Counted from the first letter of the stretch, positions 36,591 through 48,052 are shown. The stretch: DNA of 53,780 nt from Egibacteraceae bacterium (GCA_030446775.1 JAUJMQ010000008.1:1-53780), one strand, 5' to 3'. Program-made: numbers and translations. The notes: generated from the sequence alone by a model not told the origin.

Positions 36591-37922
36591 TCACCGCGGC
36601 GGATGCCCGACCCGGTCGAGCAGGACGGGCACCGGGTCGGCGTCGCCGAGCCGCACCAGCGCGCGCAGCCGCTGTGTGACGTGCCCGGCGGCGGCCTCGT
36701 CGCGGGCGTGGACCACCGCCAGCGGGTCGCCGGCCGAGATCCGGTCGCCGACCTCGACCCGCAGCTCCAGACCGACCGCCGGATCGACGTCGTCGGTGGC
36801 GACGGTGCGCCCGGCACCGAGGTCGGCGGCGAGCTCGCCGACGGCCCGCGCGGGGACGGCCGCGACCGTCCCGCTCACGGCGGCCGGGATCACGCGGACG
36901 ACCGGCGCGGCCGGCAGCACGTCGCGGGGGCGTCGCACACCGCCGGGTCGCCGCCCTGCGCGCCGACCATCCGACGCAGCCGCTCCAGCGCCGAGCCGTC
37001 CTCCCAGTGGCCCCGCAGCTCCTCGGCGGCGTCGGACGGGTCCAGGCGCTGCCCAGCCGCGGCGCGGGCCTGCACGAGCGCGAGGGTCGCGAGCTCCAGC
37101 GCCACCTCGGCGAGCCGTCCCTGCGGCGAGGCCGACAGCGTCTCGACGGCCTCGACGACCTCCAGGGCGTTGCCGACCGCCCGCCCGAGCGGCTCCGTCC
37201 ATGGCGCTGATGAGCGCCACGCAGCGCCGGCCGGCGTCGGTGCCGATCTCGACGCACAGCTCGGCGAGCTCCCGGGCGGCCGCCACGTCGGGCAGGAAGG
37301 CGCCGTCACCCGCCTTGACGTCGAGCACGATCGTCCCGGCGCCGGCGGCGAGCTTCTTGGACATGACGCTGGAGGCGATGAGCGCCGGCGACGGCACGGT
37401 CGCGGTGACGTCGCGCAGCGCGTACAGCGCCTTGTCGGCGGGCACGAGCCGGGCCGTCTGCGCCGCGACGACGCAGCCGGCGTCCGCGGCGATCCGCAGC
37501 ATCTCGCCGGGGTCCAGCCGCGTGCGGAACCCGGGGATGGACTCGAGCTTGTCCAGCGTGCCGCCGGTGTGGCCGAGCCCCCGCCCGGACAGCTTGACGA
37601 GCTTGGCGCCGGCCGCCGCCAGCAGTGGCGCGACGACGAGCGTCGTGCCGTCGGCGACGCCGCCGGTGGAGTGCTTGTCCACGGTCGGCCCGTCCAGCGG
37701 CGACAGGTCCAGCGTCTCCCCGCTGTCGAGCAGCACCTGGGTCAGCGCCCGCGCCTCGCCGGCCGTGAAGCCGCGCAGGACGCCGGCCATGAGGAACGCA
37801 CCCATCTGCCCCTCGGAGACGTCGCCGGCGAGGTAGCCGGTGACGAGCCGGGACAGCTCGCCGGCGTCGAGCTCGCCGCCGTCGCGCTTGCGGGCGAGCA
37901 GCTCCGGGGTCCGCGCGATCAC
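36591..37922 (-). CDS. deoA: Thymidine/pyrimidine-nucleoside phosphorylase, two compensating frameshifts
   Basis: About 443 residues. Phosphorolysis of thymidine or uridine in nucleoside salvage. SGRGLGHTGGTLDKLE (about residue 110) is the exact family signature; DKHSTGGVADGTTLVV and MSKKLAAGAGTIVLDVKAGDG are also present, and the C-terminal domain AVGLELRVEVGDRISAGDPL is complete. Between about 37200 and 36925 the coding frame switches (GRAVGNALEVVEAVETLSAS ... EDGSALERLRRMVGAQGGD) and then returns, so two opposite indels flank this segment. GTG 37922 chosen as the start just after the upstream stop at 37933. Confidence 0.9.
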   Translation of the reverse strand: MIARTPELLARKRDGGELDAGELSRLVTGYLAGDVSEGQMGAFLMAGVLRGFTAGEARALTQVLLDSGETLDLSPLDGPTVDKHSTGGVADGTTLVVAPLLAAAGAKLVKLSGRGLGHTGGTLDKLESIPGFRTRLDPGEMLRIAADAGCVVAAQTARLVPADKALYALRDVTATVPSPALIASSVMSKKLAAGAGTIVLDVKAGDGAFLPDVAAARELAELCVEIGTDAGRRCVALISAMDGAARAGGRQRPGGRRGRRDAVGLAAGTARRGGAGARDPRARAGPRRGWAAPGPVRRRRGAAGPLGGRLGAGAAASDGRRAGRRPGGVRRPRDVLPAAPVVRVIPAAVSGTVAAVPARAVGELAADLGAGRTVATDDVDPAVGLELRVEVGDRISAGDPLAVVHARDEAAAGHVTQRLRALVRLGDADPVPVLLDRVGHPPR

Positions 37923-37932
37923 GGCGGCGTGA

Positions 37933-38294
37933 CTACGACCGCGCGGCCGCGCACTCGACGCAGCGCACGGCCCAGGGCCGCGCCTCCAGCCGCGCCTCCG
38001 GGATCGGCTTGCCGCAGTCGGCGCAGACCCCGTAGCTGCCGGCGTCCATGCGCGCGAGGGCCTCGTCGACGTCGGCGAGCCGCTCGCGCGCGTTGTCGAT
38101 GAACGCCAGCGCCTCCGAACGCTCGGCGGTGGCGGATGCGGAGTCGGCGAAGTTGTCGTCCACGCCGGCGATGCGGTCGACCCGCTCGCTGTCGGGGTCG
38201 GCGCCGTAGGCGCGCAGCTCGGCGACGAGGACGCGCGCTGCGCGTCGAGCTCGGCGCGCAGCCGGGTCAGCAGTTCCGGGCTCACGGGGCTCAC
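37933..38294 (-). CDS. DksA/TraR-type C4 zinc-finger protein, one frameshift
   Basis: About 120 residues. GTG 38294 has AAGGAGG 6 nt upstream. [17 protein letters not shown] is followed, after a one-base break near 38236, by [20 protein letters not shown], a helical hairpin, then [20 protein letters not shown] and VRCVECA (CxxC...CxxC zinc finger). Similar proteins bind RNA polymerase or have uncharacterised roles; the acidic DxxDxA tip of true DksA is not obvious. Located between xerD and deoA, probably co-transcribed. Confidence 0.85.
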
Positions 38295-39224
38295 GGTGCT
38301 CCTCCTTCGGCGACCGCGCGCGGGTGCGCGCGCTCGTAGACGGCGCGCAGGCGGGCACGACTCACGAGGGTGTAGACCTGCGTCGTGTTGACCGATGCAT
38401 GCCCGAGCAGCTCCTGGACGACACGGACGTCGGCGCCGTTGTCCAGCAGGTGGGTGGCGAACGAGTGTCGCAGGGTGTGCGGTGACACGCTGCTCGACAG
38501 CCCGGCCGCCTCGGCGTGCCGCTTGAGGATCTTCCACGCGCCCTGCCGGGTCAACCGCCCCCGCGCCGGTTGACCACGAGCGCCGGCACGGTGGGGCGCC
38601 AGGCCGGACGCCCCCGGACGAGCCACGCCTCGACCGCCCGCTGCGCCACCCGGCCGAGCGGCACGATCCGCTCCTTGTCGCCCTTGCCGACCGCCCTCAC
38701 CGTCCGAGCGGTGAGGTCGACGTCGTCGACGTCGAGGTCGACGAGCTCGGTGATGCGCAGGCCCGCCGCGTAGAGCACCTCGAGCATCGCCCGGTCGCGC
38801 AGCGCCGCCGGCTCGTCCCCGACGGGAGCGGCGAGCAGCGCCTCGGTCTGGGCGATCGTGAGCGCCTTGGGCAGGGACCGGCCCGGCCGCGGGCCGGTGA
38901 CCTGGGTGGACGGGTCGACGGTGCCCAGGCCCTCACGGACGAGGAAGCGGTGCAGGCCACGCACGGCCACGAGGGTGCGCGCGACCGTCGACGGGGCGTA
39001 CGGCTGGCCTTTGACGGTACGCGCGGCCCGCACCCACGCCACGAAGGCGGCGAGGTCCTCGGAGGTCGCGGCCAGCGGCTCGTCCAGGCCGGCGCCGTCG
39101 AGGAATGCGCCGTACAGCCCGAGGTCGCGGCGGTAGGCGGCGGGCTGTGGGGCGACAGCCCCCGCTCGACCGCGAGGTAGTCCAGGTAGCGCTCGGCGTG
39201 GCGGGGCAGCGTCGCGGTGGTCAG
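38291..39224 (-). CDS. xerD: Tyrosine recombinase XerC/XerD, two frameshifts
   Basis: About 311 residues. Resolves chromosome dimers. N-terminal SAM-like core: [20 protein letters not shown], break near 39140, then [16 protein letters not shown]. Catalytic set: Arg in [14 protein letters not shown], Lys in [24 protein letters not shown] (HxxR), [12 protein letters not shown] (His and Tyr nucleophile). A second break lies near 38560 (VVNRRGG to [15 protein letters not shown]). The start is unusual: the frame has no ATG/GTG near the ald stop, but a CTG overlaps it (CTGA), mirroring the overlaps of neighbours. Position between pyrG/nudix and scpA is conserved in Actinobacteria, which supports XerD rather than a phage integrase. 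Confidence 0.9.
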
Positions 39225-40336
39225 GCCATCGCCTCGGACAGCTCGCGGAGCGCAAGGCCGTGGGCGTCGGCGACGCCGGCATTGGTCACCGCGCCGTTGA
39301 CGACGTTGACCCCCTCGGCCAGGTGAAGATCGTCGCGCAGCGCCGCGGCCACCCCGGCGTCGGCCAGGCGCGCCACGTAGGGCAGGGTCGCGTTGGTCAG
39401 CGCGTAGGTCGACGTGCGCGGGACGGCGCCGGGCATGTTGCCGACGCAGTAGTGCACCACCCCGTGCTCGACGTACGTGGGGTCGCTGTGGGTGGTGACG
39501 TGGCTCGTCTCGATGCAGCCGCCCTGGTCGATGGAGATGTCGACCACCACCGACCCCGGACGCATCGAGGCCACCATGTCGGCGGTGACGACGTGCGGGG
39601 CGCGGGCGCCGGGGACGAGAACCGCACCGATGACGAGGTCGGCCTCGGCGACCTGCTCCTCCAGCGTCAGCCGGTTCGACATCAGGGTCGTGATCTTGCC
39701 CTGGTGGATGGAGTCGACGACGCGCAGCTTGTCGATGTCGAGGTCGAGGATCGTGACGTTGGCCTCCATGCCGGCGGCGATCCACGCGGCGTTCTGCCCG
39801 GAGGTGCCGGCGCCGATGACGACGACCCGGGCCGGCGCGACACCCGACACGCCCCCCATGAGCACGCCGCGGCCGCCGTGCGGCCGCTGCAGCGCCGCCG
39901 CGCCGACCTGCGGGGCCATCCGCCCCGCGACCTCGCTCATCGGGGCGAGCAGCGGCAGCCCGCCGTCGTCGCCGGTGACTGTCTCGTAGGCGATCGCGGT
40001 GCAGCCCGAGGAGACCAGCGCGTCGGTCAGCGGCCGCGCGGCGGCCAGGTGCAGGTAGGTGAACAGGGTCAGGTCGCCGCGCAGGTGCCCGAACTCCGAC
40101 GCGACCGGCTCCTTGACCTTCAGCACGGTGTCGACGTCACCCCACACCCCGGCGGCCCCGTCGACGATCTTGGCGCCGGCCCGGACGTAGTCGTCGTCGC
40201 TGAGCGACGAGCCGTCACCGGCTCCCGCCTGGACGAGGACCTCGTGGCCGTGGAATGTCAGCTCCCGCACCCCGGCGGGTGTGATCGCGACGCGGTACTC
40301 GGATTCCTTGACCTCGGTCGGGACACCAATTCTCAC
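39221..40336 (-). CDS. ald: Alanine dehydrogenase
   Basis: 371 residues, intact. NAD-dependent interconversion of alanine and pyruvate plus ammonia. MRIGVPTEVKESEYRVAITP at the start, VLKVKEPVASEF, TYLHLAAARPLTDAL, nucleotide-binding VVVIGAGTSGQNAAWIAAGM, DISIDQGGCIETSHVTTHSD and NMPGAVPRTSTYALTNATLP are all hallmark segments. GTG start. Lies between the nudix gene and xerD, an insertion relative to the mycobacterial order. Confidence 0.97.
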   Translation of the reverse strand: MRIGVPTEVKESEYRVAITPAGVRELTFHGHEVLVQAGAGDGSSLSDDDYVRAGAKIVDGAAGVWGDVDTVLKVKEPVASEFGHLRGDLTLFTYLHLAAARPLTDALVSSGCTAIAYETVTGDDGGLPLLAPMSEVAGRMAPQVGAAALQRPHGGRGVLMGGVSGVAPARVVVIGAGTSGQNAAWIAAGMEANVTILDLDIDKLRVVDSIHQGKITTLMSNRLTLEEQVAEADLVIGAVLVPGARAPHVVTADMVASMRPGSVVVDISIDQGGCIETSHVTTHSDPTYVEHGVVHYCVGNMPGAVPRTSTYALTNATLPYVARLADAGVAAALRDDLHLAEGVNVVNGAVTNAGVADAHGLALRELSEAMA

Positions 40337-40359
40337 CGCGGACGCCTTTGTCGCACCGG

Positions 40360-40911
40360 TCAGGACGGCCGGAGTCTAGAGCCGGTCAGCAGCAGCCCGA
40401 CGAGCGTCTTGGCGTCGGTGATCCGCCCGCGGCGCGCCCAGTCGAGCGCCTCGTCCAGCGGCAGGCGGACGACCTGCATGTCGGCCTCCTCCGCGTCGGG
40501 GGCGAACCCGTCGGGGGCGTCGACGCCGGTCAGGCCCAGGGCGAGGTACACCGTCGTCTGCTCGTCGGTCCAGCCGGCGGAGTTGCGGAACGTCACGAGC
40601 TCGGCCCACGAGCCGGCCTCCAGGCCGACCTCCTCGGCGAGCTCGCGGCGGGCGGCCGCCTCGGCGTCCTCGCCGTCGATGTCGAGCATCCCCGCGGGCA
40701 GCTCCAGCAGCCGGTCCCCGACGGCGTGGCGGTACTGCCGGACGAACACCACCGACCCGTCGTCGTCGACGGCCACGACCGCCACCGCGGACGGGTGGGC
40801 GACGATCTCGCGCTCGGCGACCTCGCCGTCGGGCATGCGCAACCGGTCGATGCGGACGGTCGACAGCTGCCCGTCGTAGACGGTTGTCGTGGACTCCACC
40901 TCGTAGCTCAT
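40360..40911 (-). CDS. Nudix hydrolase (ADP-ribose pyrophosphatase type)
   Basis: 183 residues from ATG 40911. Nudix box GEDAEAAARRELAEEVGLEA with the preceding LPAGMLD, as in ADP-ribose or sugar-nucleotide pyrophosphatases (one residue more than the minimal box in front of the first Glu). VAVDDDGSVVFVRQYRHAVG is the N-terminal half-domain. Sits between pyrG and xerD, as in other actinobacteria. Substrate cannot be read from sequence. Confidence 0.9.
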   Translation of the reverse strand: MSYEVESTTTVYDGQLSTVRIDRLRMPDGEVAEREIVAHPSAVAVVAVDDDGSVVFVRQYRHAVGDRLLELPAGMLDIDGEDAEAAARRELAEEVGLEAGSWAELVTFRNSAGWTDEQTTVYLALGLTGVDAPDGFAPDAEEADMQVVRLPLDEALDWARRGRITDAKTLVGLLLTGSRLRPS

Positions 40912-40984
40912 CGTCGGCAGCGTATCGGCAGGACGGGACAGTCCAGGGCCGCTGTGCGACCATGGGGGCAGGGAGGTGCGCGCC

Positions 40985-41332
40985 ATGGGAGCGACACGGA
41001 CGGGGGTCGAGAACACGGGCGCCACTCAGGCGTCGGTACCGCCATCGAAACCGCGGGCGTCGACGCTGGGGCGGCGGCTCGGGGTGCTCATCGGCGGCTG
41101 CGCGCTCATCGCGGTCGGGATCGCGCTGATGGTGCTGCCGGGCCCCGGCGTCGTGTTCATCCTCGCGGGCCTGGCGCTGCTCGCCACCGAGTTCCCCGCC
41201 GCCCGCCGCGCCCAGCGCTGGCTGACCCGCAAGGCCCGACGGGTCTACGGCCGGCTGGTCCACGGTCGCGACCGCGGCACCCCGCCCAGCGAAGGCGGCA
41301 CCTCCACCACCCTGTTCCCGCCGGCGCTGTAG
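40985..41332 (+). CDS. Small PGPGW-type transmembrane protein
   Basis: 115 residues. Two hydrophobic stretches (LGVLIGGCALIAVGIALMVL and GVVFILAGLALLATEF) joined by PGPG match small actinobacterial membrane proteins of the PGPGW family. ATG 40985 has GGGAGG 9 nt upstream. It is an isolated rightward gene among leftward genes, divergent from the nudix gene and convergent with pyrG. No function known. Confidence 0.75.
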   Translation: MGATRTGVENTGATQASVPPSKPRASTLGRRLGVLIGGCALIAVGIALMVLPGPGVVFILAGLALLATEFPAARRAQRWLTRKARRVYGRLVHGRDRGTPPSEGGTSTTLFPPAL

Positions 41333-41334
41333 CG

Positions 41335-41363
41335 GCCGGGCAGCCACCCGCTGATCCGCCCGG

Positions 41364-41364
<1 letters not shown>
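41335..41364. terminator. Bidirectional stem-loop between PGPGW gene and pyrG
   Basis: GCCGGGC (41335-41341) pairs with GCCCGGC (41358-41364) around a 16-nt loop; flanking GTAGC/GCTAC extends the match with a small bulge. It lies exactly between two convergent stop codons. Confidence 0.55.
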
Positions 41365-44065
<2,701 letters not shown>

Positions 44066-44276
44066 GAAGGATTCGAGCCTGAGGTCGGAAGCGGTCAGGG
44101 CGCGGGCGCCCGAGCGGCGCCGGACGCCGCCCTGCCGACCGGGGGCCGGCGCCGGGACCATTCAACCACGTCCGGTCGCGGGCGCCGCGGGCTCGCCTCG
44201 GCCCGACGGGCACCCCGGCCGACGCGCACCTCGCGGCGGGGGTGTCACCCGGGCCCGCCGAGCACCCTCGGGGCCG

Positions 44277-45983
44277 TCACGCTCGGGCAGCGACCGCGCC
44301 GTCGGCGAGTGCGGCCGTGCGCAGCTCCGCGGCGTGCCCGGTGGCCAGCGCGCTGTCGGGGCTGCCCGACAGCATCCGCGACAGCTCGGCGACCCGCTCG
44401 GCCTCGTCGAGCCGGCGCACTCCCGCCACCGTGCGGCTGCCCTCGGTGGCCTTCGCGACGGTGAAGTGCGCGTCGGCGTAGGCGGCGAGCTGAGCCAGGT
44501 GGGTGACGCACAGGACCTGCCGGCCGCGGGCGAGCCGGGCGAGCTTGCGCCCGACGGCCAGGGCGGTCGCGCCGCCGATGCCCGCGTCGATCTCGTCGAA
44601 GACCACGACGCCGGTGTCGTCGGCGTCGGCCAGAGCCAGCCGCACGGCGAGGGCGACGCGGCTGCGCTCGCCGCCCGAGGCGGCCTTGGCCAGGGGAAGC
44701 GCGGGCTCACCGGGGTTCGCGCTGAGCAGGAAGGCGACCCGGTCGGCGCCGCTGGGGCCGGCGTCGACCGGCTCGACGTGGACAGTCAGCCGCGCGTTGC
44801 CCATGGCGAGCTCGGCGAGGTGGCCGCCGACCGCCTCGGACAGACGGTCCCCCGCCGCCTGCCGCTCCGCACGCAGCCGGCCGGCGGCCTGGGTGAGGTC
44901 GCCGGCGAGCGCGCCGACCTCCCCGGCGAGCGCGGACGCCCGCTCGTCGCCGCCTTCCAGGTCGGCCAGGCCGGCGCGGGCGCGCTCGGCGTAGGCGGCG
45001 ACCGCCGCGAGGTCCAGCTCGCCCGGCGCGGCCGGCCCCTCGCCGTACTTGCGGGTGAGCCGCAGGAGCGCCGCGCAGCGGTCCCGCAGCGCCTCCAGCC
45101 GACCGGGATCGGGTTCGAGCCCCCCGGCGTACGCCGCGAGGTCCAGCCCCACGTCGGCGGCCTCGGCGACCAGGGAGGCGAGCCGGTCGGCGAGCAGGTC
45201 CAGGGCGGGGTCCACCCCGCCGGTGCCGCGCAGCGCTGAGCCGGCGGCGGCCAGACCGTCGCGGGCGCCGCCGTCGTCGTTGAGCGCGGCCGACGCGCCG
45301 GCGGCGGCGAGCAGCAGCGTCTCGGCGTGCTCGAGCCGGCGCAGCTCGGCGAGCAGCGACCGCTCCTCCCCCGGTTCGGGAGCGACGGCGTCGATCTCGT
45401 CGAGCTCGTAGCGCAGCCGGTCGACCTCGCGGGCGCGGTCGCGCTCACCGTCACGCAGGCGCCGCAGCTCCTCGGCGGCGGACCGCCAGCGCTCGTAGAC
45501 CTGCCGGTAGGCGGCCGCGGCGGCGGCCAGCGACGGTCCCCCGCTGCGGTCGAGCAGGTCGCGTTGCACCGCGGGTGTGGCCAGCCGCACCGAGTCGGAC
45601 TGGCCGTGCAGCTCGACCGCGGCGCCGACGCACGCGGTCAACGCCGACACCGGCGCCAGCCGGCCGCCGATGCGCGCACGGCTGCGGCCCGGCGCGTCAG
45701 CCGCCGCGACCTCCCGTGACACCACGAGCTCGTCGTCGCCGTCGTCCAGCCAGTCGGCGGCCCCGGGCGGCGGCGGGGACAGGCGGCCCTCGACGAGCGC
45801 GGTGGCGGCGCCGGCGCGCACCCGCGAGCTGTCCGAGCGCCCGCCCAGCAGCAGCTCCAGCGCCGACACGACCATGGTCTTGCCGGCTCCCGTCTCACCG
45901 GTGAGCACGTTGAGTCCCGGCGCGAGGTCCAGCGTCACGTCGGTGATGACGCCGACGCCGCGGATGTGCAGCTCGGTCAGCAT
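44277..45983 (-). CDS. recN: DNA repair protein RecN
   Basis: 568 residues, intact. SMC-like ATPase acting in double-strand-break repair. MLTELHIRGVGVITDVTLDL, Walker A GETGAGKTMVVSALELLLGG, long coiled-coil arms rich in Glu/Arg/Ala, signature ASGGERSRVALAVRLALA and Walker B VVVFDEIDAGIGG. Order recN-nadK-tlyA is conserved in Actinobacteria. Confidence 0.96.
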   Translation of the reverse strand: MLTELHIRGVGVITDVTLDLAPGLNVLTGETGAGKTMVVSALELLLGGRSDSSRVRAGAATALVEGRLSPPPPGAADWLDDGDDELVVSREVAAADAPGRSRARIGGRLAPVSALTACVGAAVELHGQSDSVRLATPAVQRDLLDRSGGPSLAAAAAAYRQVYERWRSAAEELRRLRDGERDRAREVDRLRYELDEIDAVAPEPGEERSLLAELRRLEHAETLLLAAAGASAALNDDGGARDGLAAAGSALRGTGGVDPALDLLADRLASLVAEAADVGLDLAAYAGGLEPDPGRLEALRDRCAALLRLTRKYGEGPAAPGELDLAAVAAYAERARAGLADLEGGDERASALAGEVGALAGDLTQAAGRLRAERQAAGDRLSEAVGGHLAELAMGNARLTVHVEPVDAGPSGADRVAFLLSANPGEPALPLAKAASGGERSRVALAVRLALADADDTGVVVFDEIDAGIGGATALAVGRKLARLARGRQVLCVTHLAQLAAYADAHFTVAKATEGSRTVAGVRRLDEAERVAELSRMLSGSPDSALATGHAAELRTAALADGAVAARA

Positions 45984-45998
45984 GCCCCCATGATGACC

Positions 45999-46046
45999 GA
46001 CGTCCCCGACATCGCGGCCGATCCCGACCGTCGGGTGGGGGACGTC
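45999..46046. repeat. Inverted repeat between recN and nadK
   Basis: GACGTCCCC (45999-46007) and GGGGACGTC (46038-46046), perfect 9-bp arms 30 nt apart, in the only gap of this gene run. Could be a protein-binding site or an intra-operon hairpin. Confidence 0.4.
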
Positions 46047-46055
46047 GCCGAGGTG

Positions 46056-46931
46056 TCAGCGCAGCCCGAACTTGTCGCGGACCCGGGCGTAGAAGTCGAG
46101 CGGCGCCAGGCGCACGAGCCGGACAGGGGCGTCGCCGCGCGACACGCGGACGCAGCCGCCGTCGGGCACCGCCAGCGACTCGCGGCCGTCGCAGCTGACC
46201 ACGCACGCGTTGTCACCGGCGACGGGCCGCAGCAGCAACGTCTCGCCGGGGTCGACGACGAGGGTGCGGTCGAACAGCGAGTGCGGCGCGACGGGGGTCA
46301 GCAGGATCGCGTCGACGAGGGGGGACAGGATCGGACCGCCGGCGCTGAACGCGTACGCCGTGGAGCCGGTGGGCGTCGCGCAGATCAGCGCATCGGCCGG
46401 TACGTGGGCGAACACCGTGTCGTCGACGCGGACCTCCAGCACGATCAGCCGCTGCGGCACGGTGCGCTCGACCGACGCGTCGTTGAGGGCCCAGCTGGTC
46501 CCCACCACCGACCCGGCCGCGTCCAGGACCGCCACGGCGAGGGTCATCCGCTCCTCGACGAAGAAGTCGCCGGCCACCACACGCTCGACCGCTGCCGGGA
46601 GCTGGCCGGCCTCGACCTCCGACAGGAACCCCAGCCGCCCGAGGTTCACGCCGAGCAGCGGCACGCCGCAGTCGCGCGCGAGGTAGGCCGCCCGCAGGAA
46701 CGTGCCGTCCCCGCCAAGGGACAGCACGACGTCGACACCGGCGCCGAAGTCGCCCGGTTGGCGCAGCTCGACGTGCTCGCGCTCCCAGCCGTCGCCGTGG
46801 ACGCCGACGACGGCGACGCCGGTCTGTGCGAGCAGGTCGGCGGCCGTCACCGCCGCCTGGCACGCCGCCGGCCGCCCGCCGTGGACGACGAGCCCCACGG
46901 CCCGTGGGATCTCGACGTCGGCGGTGCCCAC
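46056..46931 (-). CDS. nadK: NAD kinase
   Basis: About 291 residues from GTG 46931. Phosphorylates NAD to NADP. LSLGGDGTFLRAAYLARDCG carries the GGDG motif; GVNLGRLGFLSEVE, ALNDASVERTVPQRL (NDxx) and ATPTGSTAYAFSAGGPIL are diagnostic. An upstream in-frame ATG at 46976 would add MSNDSLRETSPNIAR; it lies inside the dispersed repeat, so use of that start would make the repeat encode the N-terminus. Neither start has a good ribosome site. Confidence 0.94.
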   Translation of the reverse strand: MGTADVEIPRAVGLVVHGGRPAACQAAVTAADLLAQTGVAVVGVHGDGWEREHVELRQPGDFGAGVDVVLSLGGDGTFLRAAYLARDCGVPLLGVNLGRLGFLSEVEAGQLPAAVERVVAGDFFVEERMTLAVAVLDAAGSVVGTSWALNDASVERTVPQRLIVLEVRVDDTVFAHVPADALICATPTGSTAYAFSAGGPILSPLVDAILLTPVAPHSLFDRTLVVDPGETLLLRPVAGDNACVVSCDGRESLAVPDGGCVRVSRGDAPVRLVRLAPLDFYARVRDKFGLR

Positions 46932-46947
46932 CCGCGCGATGTTAGGG

Positions 46948-47003
46948 CTTGTCTCCCGAAGGGAGTCGTTGGACATGAGCCGCCCGGCGTCTGAGGTGCG
47001 TCC
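46948..47003 (+). repeat. Dispersed hairpin-plus-core repeat, copy A
   Basis: GTCTCCCGAAGGGAGTCGTT (hairpin CTCCC-GAA-GGGAG) followed by ATGAGCCGCCCGGCGTCTGA and GGTGCGTCC. Tandem with copy B at 59-bp period. Contains a possible ATG for nadK on the minus strand. Confidence 0.85.
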
Positions 47004-47006
47004 CAG

Positions 47007-47062
47007 CCTGTCTCCCGAAGGGAGTCGTTGAACACAAGCCGCCCGGCGTCTGAGGTGCGTCC
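47007..47062 (+). repeat. Dispersed hairpin-plus-core repeat, copy B
   Basis: Same as copy A with a few substitutions (AACACAAGCC instead of GACATGAGCC). Its right end abuts the tlyA stop codon (TAG, 47064-47062 on the minus strand). Confidence 0.85.
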
Positions 47063-47883
47063 TAGTGGTCCGCCACGGCGCCGGGGGCCAGCGAGCGGCC
47101 GGCGGCGACGGCCGCGGCGGCGAGGGCGGCGGTGTCCCCGGTCGCACCCGCGCGCAGGTGCCAGAAGAACTCGACGTTGCCCGCCGGGCCTGGCAGCGGC
47201 GACGGGCAGGCGCCCGCGGCGCCGAGTCCCACCGCCGCGGCGGCCTCGGCGACCGAACGCAGCGCCGCCGCCCACACCCGCGGGTCACGGACGACCCCGC
47301 CCTTGCCGACGGCGGCGCGGCCGGCTTCGAACTGCGGCTTGACGAGCAGCACGTGGTCGGCGTCCGCGGCGGCCACCGCACGCAGCGCCGGCAGCACGAG
47401 CCGCAGCGAGATGAACGACAGGTCCGCGACGACGAGGCCGGGCGGCGGTGGAGGCAGGTCACCTGGCCGGAGGTGGCGGACGTTGGTCCGTTCCCGCACG
47501 TCGACCCGGGGGTCGCTCCGCAGGCGCCAGTCGAGCTGACCGTAGCCGACGTCGACGGCCACGACCCGCGCCGCGCCGCGCGACAGCAGCACGTCGGTGA
47601 AGCCGCCGTGCGCGGCACCCGCGTCCAGGCAGTGGCGGCCGCTCACGGACACCGCCAGGGTGTCCAGCGCGCCGTCGAGCTTGGCGCCGCCCCGCGACGC
47701 CCACGACGCGGCGCCGGAGGCCACGACGATGTCGTCGCCGGGTGCCACGAGCGACGCCGGCTTGCCGGCCGGCGCGCCGTTGACCGTCACCCGCCCGTCG
47801 CCGATCCGGCGTTGCGCCTCGGCCCGGCTGCCGGCGAGGCCCCGCCGTACCAGCTCCCCGTCGAGCCGGCGGCGGACCGCCAC
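47062..47883 (-). CDS. tlyA: TlyA-family rRNA 2'-O-methyltransferase
   Basis: 273 residues, intact. S4 domain RLDGELVRRGLAGSRAEAQR with VTVNGAPAGKPASLV, then an FtsJ-like methyltransferase: GGAKLDGALDTLAVSVSGRH, LDAGAAHGGFTDVLLSRGAA (SAM site), VVADLSFISLRLVLP and LLVKPQFEAGR, GKGGVVRDP. In mycobacteria TlyA methylates 16S and 23S rRNA and sets capreomycin sensitivity. The usual SAM-site text DxGASTGGFT is here DAGAAHGGFT. GTG 47883 comes 1 nt after the small upstream ORF. Confidence 0.94.
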   Translation of the reverse strand: MAVRRRLDGELVRRGLAGSRAEAQRRIGDGRVTVNGAPAGKPASLVAPGDDIVVASGAASWASRGGAKLDGALDTLAVSVSGRHCLDAGAAHGGFTDVLLSRGAARVVAVDVGYGQLDWRLRSDPRVDVRERTNVRHLRPGDLPPPPPGLVVADLSFISLRLVLPALRAVAAADADHVLLVKPQFEAGRAAVGKGGVVRDPRVWAAALRSVAEAAAAVGLGAAGACPSPLPGPAGNVEFFWHLRAGATGDTAALAAAAVAAGRSLAPGAVADH

Positions 47884-47884
47884 C

Positions 47885-48052
47885 TCAGCCGGTGCCGGTG
47901 GCGTCGCCGGTGCGCGGCGCCGCGGCCAGGGACTCCAGCTCGGCGACCAGGGTGCGGTGCACCTCGTCGAGGGCGGCGGGATGGCCGCTGACGGGCTCGC
48001 CGCCGAGGTCGTCCAGACGCGCGAGCAGCGTGGCGAGACGGTCGTCGCTCAC
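47885..48052 (-). CDS. Small 55-residue ORF upstream of tlyA
   Basis: GTG 48052 to TGA 47885, 55 residues: starts VSDDRLATLLARLDDLGGEP, middle DEVHRTLVAELESLAAA, ends TGDATGTG. Predicted helical hairpin with heptad Leu. It ends 1 nt before the tlyA start, so it is likely co-translated with tlyA. The codon pattern is typical of the genome (G/C third positions). Small proteins in this position occur in other actinobacteria, but I cannot name a family. Confidence 0.65.
   Translation of the reverse strand: MSDDRLATLLARLDDLGGEPVSGHPAALDEVHRTLVAELESLAAAPRTGDATGTG

Noticed and set aside
36591-38537. A fused xerD-dksA-deoA open frame of 648 residues
   Set aside because: Only the deoA part is in a real frame; the upstream part is out-of-frame reading of the DksA-like and XerD genes.
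38291-39224. Phage or integron integrase
   Set aside because: Sequence and position between the pyrG region and scpA fit the housekeeping XerD; no att site, tRNA or phage genes are nearby.
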